This document shows positions 34,229-45,099 of a stretch of DNA of 64,000 bases, piece by piece. Both the position numbers and the translations under genes were made by a program. The notes under the pieces are model-generated. The model saw only the letters and a program-made list of their open reading frames with translations, was not told the origin of the DNA and made no database searches. Within the stretch, counting starts at the first letter, position 1. Every line of letters begins with the position of its first letter. The DNA is from Sanderia malayensis. Taxonomy: Eukaryota > Cnidaria > Scyphozoa > Semaeostomeae > Pelagiidae. The stretch spans positions 50,933 through 114,932 of the forward strand of contig RQOL01000932.1 in NCBI GenBank assembly GCA_013076295.1, in the 5' to 3' direction.

Positions 34229-34577
34229 TCTAATATATATATTCTGCGGAGTCACATGACGGTGGCGAAACTCTGCCTAAAACAATAGATTCGACCCGAA
34301 ACAATAGGTCGAACGCCTCAAAACAATGGGACGAAACGGCGAATCGGTGATCAATAAGGCTTTTTTCAATGGGGTCGCAAAAGGTTGACACTTGCATGGA
34401 AAGGCTCAGTTGCAGGTAGTACAATAGCCCATTAACTGAAACAGAATTTTACCGGTCCTCAACATGTGAAGTTTAACGAATGAAGCTATAGAAAACAAAT
34501 GCAATGTTTGCGCTAGAGCTGAAAAAAGGAAACATAGGCAGTTGCAAGAAAAAATGAAGAAGAGGTACTACCTGCAC
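34229..34577 (+). mobile_element. Helitron 5' end plus P-like fragment inside the BEL/Pao element
   Basis: Begins A then TCTAATATATATATTCTGCG at 34229, with the usual 5' module to about 34410. From about 34425 to 34574 it matches part of the P-like remnant (27290-27425, opposite orientation), including TGCAATGTTTGC and the coiled-coil start. Beyond 34578 BEL/Pao sequence resumes, but several hundred bases of integrase are absent. No CTAG terminus was found. Either a Helitron that captured a P-like piece, or a deletion joint between two insertions. Confidence 0.6.
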
Positions 34578-37500
34578 ACATTTGCAACATTTCTAAACGA
34601 GGCCTTGGGACTTTTTTTGTACATAGCCACCACTCGGGCTGTAACTCTTATAAGACGCCTATAACTCGAAAATCGGTTTATGTCAATGCGGTTAATGAGA
34701 GAGTCACTCCTTTGAATTGTAAATACTGTGTTTGATTCTTCAGGTAAAGACTCGAACAGACCATCTTGCTTTATTAGCCATTTCTCTTCAGGAAGTTTAA
34801 GAAATTCAGGGCCATTTTGCCAGATACTCTCAGGATCCAACTCAACAGGATCTTTTCCACGGGTTATCCAGTCAGCTATATTTAACTTTTCATCAATCCA
34901 ATACCAGTTTTGAGGACTTGTGTGATTCTGAATTTCCCCAACACGCACCGCTAGGTATGTTTTAAAACCATAAGACTCTTTCTGGATCATAGCTCTCACA
35001 ATCTCAGAGTCAATTATGTAATATATCCTAGCAAATTGAAGTCTACCTTCACTTGTGATAAAGTCCTCAAGCCGTTTAGATAAAACTGCACCATTTAATT
35101 CCATCTTGACGATTGTTATTTTCTTCAAAGGAGTCAAACGACTCTTTGAAGCCAACAACGAACTGACAAATGTACCATCCTTTATCTGCCATCTTAGATA
35201 TGCACAGGTTCCAAACATGTCTTCAGAGCCATCACTGAATAATACCAGAACTGGTTCCCCTGTTACACCAGATGGTTTTATGCATCTTTTGAATGTAACA
35301 TCTTTCAACTCCAAAAGCTGTCTGAAGAAGTTCACCCATTCAAATCTGAATTCATCTGGGATAGGCCTATCCCAGTCCAAATTTTTCATGCTTGTTCCGC
35401 ACAACTTACGCAACAAGATTTTTGCCCTGGCAGTAACAGCAGTAGCAAGTCCAAGAGGATCATAAATACCATTGACTTGTGATAAAATCATTCTTTTGGT
35501 TAGGGCTAACGGCATTTCTAAAGGGATTTGATCAATAGTTAAGTCAGGTCCCGTCCTTAATTTTCTCCTTTTTGGTGAAAAGTTAACTCCTACATTAAAA
35601 ACAAATGAATCTGTAGTTGGGTCCCATCCAACACCCAACACCTTGTGACTATCACCCGTTGTTCCAATTTGATGAATGTCAAATTCTTTTTTTTTTGTTT
35701 TTGGATTGACACAGTTACCTTCCACAGTTGTTTCAAAATGTGCTTTATCTTGAAGGGGGCTAAGACATTCAGTTTCTCCATGTATTGACCAGCCTTTAAT
35801 TTCAAATCTCCCTGGTTGTAACAACTTGTCAATGTCTCCTGTTAATTCTTTAGCTTCTTTGACGCTATCTACCCTGTCAATAATATCATCCATATATGTG
35901 CTCTTGTTTATAACTTTAGCTGCCTTAGGATACTTCCCTTCTCCCATTTCAGCGGTCTTTCGCAGTGCTAATATAGCAATATCCCCTGCTGGCTTGTCCC
36001 CAAATGAAACTGATGTCATTACATAGATGTCCGGCTCTCTTTCTACCTCCATGTTTCTCCATAAAAACCGATGGGTGTGTTGGTCCACAATGTTTATCTT
36101 TACTGTGTGATACATTTTTCGAATGTCACCACTTATTGCAATTTCATTTTCTCTGAAGCGAACTAGTATACCAAGCAAATTGTTTAACAAGTTGGGTCCT
36201 TTGGCCCAGCATTCATTTAGTGTCTGTCCCTTAAACTTTGCCGATGAATTAAACACTATACGACATGGCGTCGACTGCGAATCTGGCTTTAACACCTCAT
36301 GATGGCTGATATAATAAGTAGGGCCTTTATACTCTTCCAACTCAGATGGACATAGCTTTCTGGCAACCTTGCGTTGAATCATATCATCGATGTGCTGTTG
36401 GTACATCTCTGCATGATCTTTGTTCTTGGATAATTGTCTTTCAGTACTCTTAAGCATACCAAAGACGGCTTGTTTGTTGTCAGGAAGGCTATAAGGATCC
36501 TTGATCCATGGATACTTAGCAACCCAATGCTCATTCTCATACTTTAAACCCTTGTCTATCAAACTTAGTTCTCTCTCTTCTTTTAAAGTGTAATCTTTAC
36601 CTCCTGTAGGACAACTTCCACATTTGCATCCACCACATTTGGCGTAACATTGAACTCCCATTGCTTCAGTAGAGTAAAAATCCTCAATTTTTATTCCTTT
36701 GACATGGTGTACAACAATATGCTTTACAACTTTATGTGCCATTTCTTTTAACGTGTGGTGGGTTCCACTTAAACATTTTCCAAATTGATTACTCAAGATG
36801 ATTAAATGTCCAACAGATTGCTCTCTGACTGGATGATATCCAGCATATTCAAATCCAATGAGTACATCAATCTCACCAACCGGTCTTCATATATCAGCTT
36901 CTTTTACATTGTTGAAGAAGTGAAGTACACACTTTGTACTGACATGTTTGATATCTGTAGATATTTTATCAATTCCATAAACTTTAAAAGTGACTGATTC
37001 TCCATTCTGGCTAATGAGTGGGAGATCATATTCATATGATGATATTGTTTCCCTTTTACCACCAACTTTGATTACGGAGATGTCAATTTTCTTTCCTGAT
37101 AAATTAAGTTGTTTAGCCTTCTCAAATGTAATAAGGCTAAATGTTGCTCCTGAGTCCCATAGGACACTGATCTCCTTTGATGGGATAGTATCAGACATTA
37201 TCACCATCAGCGGAAGTAGACATTGACTGTAACATATGTCATTATTTTCAGTTATTCTTGATGATTTGCTATGAGCAGCAACAGAATGGAATATAGCTCC
37301 AGCTACATGTGCTTCATGAAGGCTCTGATGATGATACATTGTACATTCCTCTAAATCACATTGCTTTCTGTACTCACAATCAGACGATCGATGACCAATC
37401 CGTAAACAAGAAAAGCATGCGCGATTTTCCCTCAAAATCTTGACTCGATCTTCTGGTTGCTTCCCCAGGTATACTTTACAGTCATCAATTGTATGCCTGT

Positions 37501-38887
37501 TAGTACTATCAATCCAACATTGAAACCTTTGTCTTTGTTGAGTCATTTTATCATGATTTCCTACAACGTTGTTCTCGTCATTTTCACCAATGTAATTTGC
37601 ATAGCCTCTTACTGTCGTTGCACCAGCTCGAAAGCTCATCGATTTATATTCGATGATCTGTTTTTGCTCTAAAAGGAATTCCAGAAGATAAGGAAATTTG
37701 TTAGATTCCTCTACTTTGCTATTCGCTTTGTTGACTTCTCTGGACCACTCTCTCCTGATGTCTCTGGGCAATTTTTCTTCAATGATGCTCACAGTACTGG
37801 TGTTTGATATTTCCCGCTCGATCCCAACTCTTAACAGGTCCCGGTAACCTTTCTCAACAGTCTCAACCAATTCAATGAATCTTCTGTCATCCCCCTCCTT
37901 GACTACACGAAGTCTCTTAATGTCAAACATAACCACATCTGCTAACTTAGAGGTCCTGCCATATTTTTCGTCAAGCCTTTTCCACATTTCATCCAAATCA
38001 TCATCTACATTTTTTACGATATTGAGTGGCAGCTTTGTTAAACAGGATCTCAAAGCATATGCCATCGAGTCCTTTGACTTCATCTCTGGCACTACTTGCT
38101 TCACAAAATCTGACTTAAATCTTGGATAGTCCCTTATGTCTCCATCGAACACGGGCATTTTCATACTTTCTAATCTTATACCATGCCCCCGACATGTTTC
38201 CCTTTCAGAACTGGTCAAACTATCCACATTCTTATCCTTTTTATGAATTTGCCGAATTGAAACAATCTTAAAACTCACATCTGAGTAGACTTTTTGTATC
38301 CTTTTAATCCACTCAATTTCTCTATCTGCATTTGATATGTCAATTATAGTGATTAATTGTCTATGTGCCTCTTTACACCTCTCAAATTGCTTCTTTAAAT
38401 CTGCTTGTGCTTCTTCTATGACATGTAGAGCTGGGTTTTTCTTTCCATACTCAGAGTCAATTAACTGGTTCAAATTTTCTACTTCCTCAAAAAAGGAAAA
38501 TTCTTCCTATGTTCTTAATTTTCTACAGTTATCTACTGCCTTGCTAATCTCATCTTTTACTGCTGCTTTCTTTTGCTCTTCTAGTCCCTTTTGTGTTCGC
38601 ACAAGCGCTACTTTTCTTCGTTCCATATCTTCAAAAGTTGACTCAATATCATTAATCCATTCATCTTCTTCCTCCTCAAATTCATCACCAACGTTATCAA
38701 CAAATGATATATAGGCTTCATGCTTTTCCTGCACCTTGTTGAACTTATCCTTCAAATCTATAAATCTGTTTTCGATTATTTCCAAATCATCTTGTTTATC
38801 CAGAGCATTTTGTAAGCCATTTTTTGTTCGTGTAAAAAGACGTTTCGCCGTAGTACGTTCCTTTTTAACAGCCTTCACGGTAGCCAT
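34568..38887 (-). pseudogene. BEL/Pao gag-protease-RT-RNase H polyprotein with two in-frame stops
   Basis: One frame from ATG 38887 (an upstream in-frame ATG lies at 38932). Gag: coiled-coil N terminus, then a DUF1759-like region (KMPVFDGDIRDYPRFKSDF) and a zinc knuckle (CFSCLRIGHRSSDC). Protease: VLWDSGATFS. RT: GDIRKMYHTVKI with the motif A D and YMDD. Then a Peptidase_A17-type segment (LGVGWDPTTDSF) and RNase H (VLFSDGSED). Stops: TAG 38507-38509 in gag and TGA 36887-36889 in protease. Both fall inside domains, so nonsense mutation is more likely than programmed readthrough. The frame ends in junction sequence at 34568. Confidence 0.92.
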
Positions 38888-39057
38888 AACGAATAATGTC
38901 AAAATTAAGCTTACCTTGACAAAGCTTAACATCTACCAATCTTTCACTTCTCCGATACTTTGACGCATCCAGTCAATTTTATGGTGACGCTTCCAGTCGA
39001 CCCTCTAAGATAATTCTTGTTGATTGTTTAAGATATCATCAGGACAAGTGTTCGAAA

Positions 39058-39524
39058 TGTTTCAGGCAAGAAGTGTAGACATGGATTAGACGATGACATA
39101 TAGGTTGCAACATGTTTATATCAAGTTTCGAACCTACAATTGCATACATTACACATAAGTCATTGAAGGACAGAATATGAATGTAACAAATAGAATTAAA
39201 TAAAAACACGAAGTAAATGCAAGCACATTCTACAGTTCACGAAATTACACTATAATGTCATTAAAATGCCACCCATCTTATTATCTTGCCTGAACAACTG
39301 CAACTCTCAGCAACTGTCCTCAAGAGTCAAGACAAACTTGTAAACTGAATCTCCTTGTTTCGCTTGTTTCTCACCATGGGCCTAAGCAGCCTCGTTTTCG
39401 TGCAATCTCAGTTCGATGCAAGTCTGATGTAATTATTGCGAAATTCCAGGAAATGCAAGCTAAAAACTCGAAGTTTTTGAAAGAGAATACTATATAAATG
39501 CTAAAGAAAATTTTCGACGAAACA
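39058..39524 (-). repeat. BEL/Pao 5' LTR
   Basis: Near-identical to 32877-33344; flanked on the right by the target duplication ATTAT (39525-39529). Confidence 0.95.
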
Positions 39525-39993
39525 ATTATATTTCCTCATCTTCAAGTCTTATTTTTCTGCAATCAATCATTTCTCATAATTAAATTGCGGACTATCAGGC
39601 CACTAACAGGGTGTTTCCATCCAAACATTATGCATTTCTGTGACATTTCCTGGAAGCCTCGATTTCAGTTATTTATATTTATCCTACGAGGCCATTTTGA
39701 TTCTGTTGCTATGGTATTAATATTCAAAATTACTTTGACAGCGCAATGTTTTCCGTTCTTCATTCATTTCTCAAATGCAGAGCAACAGTAAGCAGGTAAT
39801 CATTTTTAACCCATCACTAATATTTTATATTTTTAAATATTAATAATAAAAAATAATCCCGGAATTTTCTATTACATGCATAACTTTTTTCATGCATTTA
39901 ATCATTTATGATATTCCTTTTCCACTCTTCGCTTAGATTTCCAAATATTCAGATATATATTGAACCTTTTTTCCTGAAGAAAAGAAGATTTTG
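39525..39993. other. AT-rich spacer, nothing recognised
   Basis: Target side of the BEL/Pao insertion. One open frame of 97 codons crosses the LTR boundary and is not credible. No repeat match was noticed. Confidence 0.4.
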
Positions 39994-40636
39994 GTGAGTA
40001 CTTTTCTTTCAATGTTACCTAGATAATGAGAATCTCCTTCACTTTTATGTTCACCAACCATATTCATTTACCATTTATATCACAATAATATTATGTTTTT
40101 TCCATTATTTGCAGTTTGGCAGTTGCCCTTTGATTGTTATTTTGTTGAGATTTTGTGTATGTGCTTTTCTCTCAATATTATTTAGATAATGAGATTCTCG
40201 ATTACTTTTACGATCACCAACCATTTGTATAACTTACTACTTACCATTTAAATCACAATTATATTCTTCTTTTTCCAGTATTTGCAGTTTGGCCGTTGCC
40301 TGTGTACATTTATATTTTTTTCAAACTTTTTCGGTATGTACTTTCGTTTCAATGTTACTTACATAGGATGAGATTCTCCATTACTCTTATGTTGACAGAG
40401 CATATGTATAACCTACTACTCACTATTTAAATCACAATTATGTTCTTCTTTTTTAAGTATTTCCAGTTTGGCAGTTGTCTGCCTTGATTCTTATTTGGTT
40501 CAGATTTTTTTGGTATGCACTTTTCTTTCAATATTACTTACATAATGAGATTCTCCATTACTATTATGTTGACAAAGCATATGTATAACCTACTACATAA
40601 CACTTAAATCACAATTATGTTCTTCTTTTTCAAGTA
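39994..40636 (+). repeat. Four tandem units of about 160-180 bp
   Basis: Units start near 39994, 40155, 40333 and 40513, each with a block like TACTTTTCTTTCAATRTTAC, then TAATGAGATTCTCCATTAC, ATGTATAACCTACTAC, AAATCACAATTATGTTCTTC and a pyrimidine tract with CAGTTTGGCAGTTG. The tracts resemble intron 3' ends, but no coding frame runs through. Confidence 0.8.
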
Positions 40637-41228
40637 CCGTAAATTCTCTATTAAACCCCCTGAGGGATTATTGAAATACAGCACTTTTCAGGGGGGCTTA
40701 TGAGAGTGTAATGGTGGTCGAGCTACCATTACGTAATGCAACTCAAAAAGACTCGTGGGAATAAGTGACAATCAGTTATGAATATATGTAATTAAGACTA
40801 TGAGAACACAAATAAATAAGAATAAAAATGAATGAAATACAATTGACAAAGCTATTTATTTTATACATGATTGACATTGATTGACATGAACACGTGATCA
40901 CAATAATTACGTGAATACGAGGCTATGCGACAATAAGAATGTAATCCTATTACAGCCTACCCTTTCTACCGAAAAAAATGACGAAGTTATTTTTTTGTGT
41001 TAAAGATACGATACATGATAATAAATTGTTAAAATACGATATAAAGATGATAAATTGGCTATTGGGTACGTTATATATGATAATTAAAATTTTTTTGTGT
41101 GTGTGTTAGTGTTAGTTGATAGCAGCAGAAGCTAGTAAATTAAGTCAAGGGAGAAGAGTGTTTAGAGAACAAGTCAGAGTTTAGTGACATGACATAAGTT
41201 CCACCATGTGTACCACCATCCAATTGCG
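40637..41228. other. Non-coding stretch before the satellite
   Basis: Starts with TACCGTAAATTCTCTATTAA and a C-run, which looks like a transposon terminus (a similar TACCGTAAATTC lies at about 53838), but no partner end was found. The rest is AT-rich without a gene. Confidence 0.35.
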
Positions 41229-44200
41229 GATACGGAAAAGGGTATGTATGTATTGTAGGGTATGTATTGTAGGGTATGTTATGTAGGGTATGTATTATAG
41301 GGTTTGTATTGTAGGGTATGTATTGTAGGGTATGTATTATAGGGTTTGTATTGTAGGGTATGTATTGTAGGGTACGTATTGTAGGGTATGTATTGTAGGG
41401 TATGTATTCTAGGGTATGTCATGTAGGGTATGTATTGTAGGGTATGTATTGTAGGGTATGTATGTAGGGTATGTATTGTAGGGTATGTAGTGTAGGTTAT
41501 GTATTGTAGGGTATGTATTGTCGGTTATGTAGTGTAGAGTATGTATTGTAAGGTATGTATTGTAGGGTATGTATTGTAGGGTATGTATCGTAGGGTGAGT
41601 ATTGTAGGGTATGTATAGTAGGGTATGTTATGTAGGGTATGTATTGTAGGGTATGTATTGTAGGGTATGTTATGTAGGGTATGTATTGTAGGGTTTGTGT
41701 TGTAGGGTTTGTATTGTAGGGTTTGTAATGTAGGTTTTGTATTGTAGGGTATGTATTGTAGGGTATGTATTGTAGGGTATGTATTGTAGGGTATGTATTG
41801 TAGGGTATGTATTGTAGGGTATGTATAGTAGGGTATGTTATGTAGGGTATGTGTTGTAGGATATGTATTGTAGGGTACGTATTGTAGGGTATGTATTGTA
41901 GGGTATGCATTGTAGGGTATGTATTGTAGGGTATGTATTGTAGGGTATGTATAGTAGGGTATGTTATGTCGGGTATGTATTGTAGAGTATGTATTGTAGG
42001 GTACGTATTGTAGGGTATGTATTGTAGGGTATGTATTGTAGGGTATGTATTGTAGGGTATGTGTTGTAGGGTATGTATTGTAGGATATGTATTCTAGGGT
42101 ATGTATTGTAGGGTATGTATTGTACGGTTTGTAATGTAGGGTATGTATTGTAGGGTATGTATGTGTGTATGTATAGTAGGGTATGTATTGTAGGGTATGT
42201 ATTGTAGGGAATGTTATGTAGGGTATGTATTGTAGGGTTTGTATTGTAGGGTATGTATTGTTGGGTATGTATTGCCGGGTTTGTATTGTAGGGTATGTAT
42301 TGTAGGGTATGTATTGTAGCGTATGTATATAGGGTATGTATTGTAGGGTATGTAGTGTAGGTTATGTATTGTAGGGTATGTATTGTCGGTTATGTAGTGT
42401 AGAGTATGTATTGTAAGGTATGTAATGTAGGGTATGTATTGTAGGGTATGTATCGTAAGGTATGTATTGTAGGGTATGTATGTAGGGTATGTATTGTAGG
42501 GTATGTAGTGTAGGTTATGTATTGTAGGGTATGTATTGTCGGTTATGTAGTGTACAGTATGCATTGTAAGGTATGTATTGTAGGGTATGTATTGTAGGGT
42601 ATGTATCGTAGGGTATGTATTGTAGGGTAGGTTCTGTAGGGTATGTATTGTAGGGTTTGTATTGTAGGGTTTGTAATGTAGGTTTTGTATTGTAGGGTAT
42701 GTATTGTAGGGTATGTGTTGTAGGGTATGTATTGTAGGGTATGTATTGTAGGGTATGTTATGTAGGGTATGTATTGTAGGGTTTGTATTGTAGGGTTTGT
42801 AATGTAGGTTTTGTATTGTAGGGTATGTATTGTAGGGTATGTATTGTAGGGTATATATAGTAGGGTATTTTATGTAGGGTATGTATTGTAGGGTATGTAT
42901 TGTAGGGTACGTATTGTAGGGTATGTTATGTAGGGTATGTATTGTGGGGTTTGTATGGTAGGGTATGTATTGTTGGGTATGTATTGCAGGGTTTGTTTTG
43001 TAGGGTATGTATTGTAGGGTATGTATTGTAGGGTATGTATGTAGGGTATTTATTGTAGGGTATGTAGTCTAGGTTATGTATTGTAGGGTATGTATTGTCG
43101 GTTATGTAGTGTAGAGTATGTATTGTGAGGTATGTATTGTAGGGTATGTATTGTAGGGTATGTATTGTAGGGTATGTATTGTAGGGTATGTATTTTAGGG
43201 TTTGTAATGTAGGGTATATATTGTAGGGTATGTATGTATGTATGTATAGTAGGGTATGTATTGTAGGGTATGTACTGTAGGGTATGTTATGTAGGGTATG
43301 TATTGTAGGGTTTGTATTGTAGGGTATATATTGTTGGGTATGTATTGCAGGGTTTGTATTGTAGGGTATGTATTGTAGGGTACATATTGTAGGGTATGTA
43401 TTGTAGGGTATGTATTGTAGGGTATGTATTGTAGGGTACGCATTGTAGGGTATGTATTGTAGGGTATGTAGTGTAGGTTATGTATTGTAGGGTATGTATT
43501 GTCGGTTATATAGTGTAGAGTATGTATTGTAAGGTACGCATTGTGGGGTATGTATTGTGGGGTATGTATTTAGGGTATGTATGTAGGGTATGTATTGTAG
43601 GGTATGTATTGTAGGGTATGTATTGTAGGGTATGTATTGTAGGGTATGTATTGTAGGGTATGTATTGTAGGGTATGTATTGTCGGGTTTGTATTGTAGGG
43701 TATGTAATGTAGGTTTTGTATTGTAAGGTATGTATTGTAGGGTATGTATTGTAGGGTATGCATTGTAGGGTATGTTATGTAGGGTATGTATTGTAGGGTA
43801 TGTATGGTAGGGTATGTATTGTTGGGTATGTATTGCAGGGTTTGTATTGTAGGGTATGTATTGTAGGGTATGTATTGTAGGGTATGTATGTAGGGTATGT
43901 GTTGTAGGGTATGTAGTGTAGGTTTTGTATTGTAGGGTATGTATTGTCGGTTATGTAGTGTAGAGTATGTATTGTAAGGTATGTATTGTAGGGTATGTAT
44001 TGTAGGGTATGTATCGTAGCGTGAGTATTGTAGGGTATGTATTTTAGGGTATGTTATGTAGGGTATGTATTGTAGGGTATGTATTGTAGGGTATGTATTG
44101 TCGGGTTTGTATTGTAGGGTATGTAATGTAGGTTATGTATTGTAAGGTATGTATTGTAGGGTATGTATTGTAGGGTATGCATTGTAGGGTATGTTATGTA

Positions 44201-44583
44201 GGGTATGTATTGTAGGGTATGTATGGTAGGGTATGTATTGTTGGGTATGTATTGCAGGGTTTGCATTGTAGGGTATGTATTGTAGGGTATGTATTGTAGG
44301 GTATGTATCGTAGCGTGAGTATTGTAGGGTATGTATTGTAGGGTATGTTATGTAGGGTATGTATTGTAGGGTTTGTATTGTAGGGTTTGTAAAGTAGGTT
44401 TTGTATTGTAGGGTATGTATTGTAGGGTATGTATTGTAGGGTATGTATTGTAGGGTATGTATTGTAGGGTATGTATTGTAGGGTATGTATTGTAGGGTAT
44501 GTATTGTCGGGTTTGTATTGTAGGGTATGTAATGTAGGTTATGTATTGTAAGGTATGTATTGTAGGGTATGTATTGTAGGGTT
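41229..44583 (+). repeat. 14-bp satellite, consensus GTAGGGTATGTATT
   Basis: About 3.35 kb, roughly 240 units with point variants (TATGTT, TTTGTA, TATCGT, GGTTAT). A marker string containing TGTCGGTTATGTAGTGTA recurs at about 41519, 42384, 42537, 43087, 43499 and 43946, showing higher-order organisation of several hundred bp. Minus-strand frames stay open because the unit has no stop there; they encode only IHTLQYIPYNTYPT-type repeats. Joins directly to Helitron leader at 44584. Confidence 0.95.
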
Positions 44584-45098
44584 GCAAACTCCATTTTCGA
44601 GCACAGTATTCGCTGTTCATGTGACCTGTTTTGCCTTTTGCTGTAATTTGATTGCCTCTTTCACGACTTCACGTGAACAGTCACGCCTATTTCGTTATGA
44701 CGCAAATTTGCCTTCGGGTTGAACAGCAGGTACTTTTGGAGAAGACGCGTGTTTTTGTTTGGAACACAAAGGATAACTCGGCGCCTTTCACAGTGTTTTA
44801 CGACCTGAATTATCTTTGTAATGACTTGCTAATTGTTTGAGAGACCTCTGGAAAATTACAGGAAACAATTGAGAACACAGGTGACAGCTTTGTTTTGTTT
44901 TTTGAGTGAGATAGTTGTAGTTTAGGTAGTAGGCGACCGCCATTGTTGCTTCGGCATGCTTGCGACCCTTAGGCCTAATGTGAACAAGCCCAAAGTTTTA
45001 ATAAACAAATTATGTTAAGGGGTTATCAGGCGAGCGAAGCGAGCCAAACTGTTGCAAGAGGAGTAGGCAGAGGCATGAGCGTAAGCGAATGCAGCGCA
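44584..45098 (+). other. Helitron 5' module fragment upstream of H2
   Basis: Plus-strand match to the 5' module, starting about 300 bp inside it (GCAAACTCCATTTTCGAGC) and ending in the 3'-type block GCATGAGCGTAAGCGAATGC at 45098, where the H2 coding region starts abruptly. True 5' terminus absent. Confidence 0.65.
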
Positions 45099-45099
45099 C

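Larger units (their letters stand above)
32877..39524 (-). mobile_element. BEL/Pao LTR retrotransposon, both LTRs present
   Basis: 6648 bp, minus strand. LTRs 32877-33344 (468 bp) and 39058-39524 (467 bp) begin TG and end CA and differ at only a handful of sites by eye. A 5-bp target duplication ATTAT lies at 32872-32876 and 39525-39529. A purine-rich tract (AGGAGGGCCGAG on the minus strand) directly precedes the 3' LTR. Gag, protease, RT, RNase H and integrase C terminus occur in that order. Internal damage: two in-frame stops, one small frameshift, and replacement of part of the integrase region by 34229-34577. It cannot be autonomous. Confidence 0.95.

Noticed and set aside
36887..36889. 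Programmed stop-codon readthrough between BEL/Pao gag-protease and polymerase
   Set aside because: The stop interrupts a region conserved in this family and another stop lies in gag; mutation is the simpler reading.
41497..44594. Long minus-strand open frames with IHTLQYIPYNTYPT repeats
   Set aside because: They are translations of the 14-bp satellite, whose unit lacks stops on that strand; many overlapping frames of this kind exist wherever the array does, including 58299-59057 and 61892-62365.
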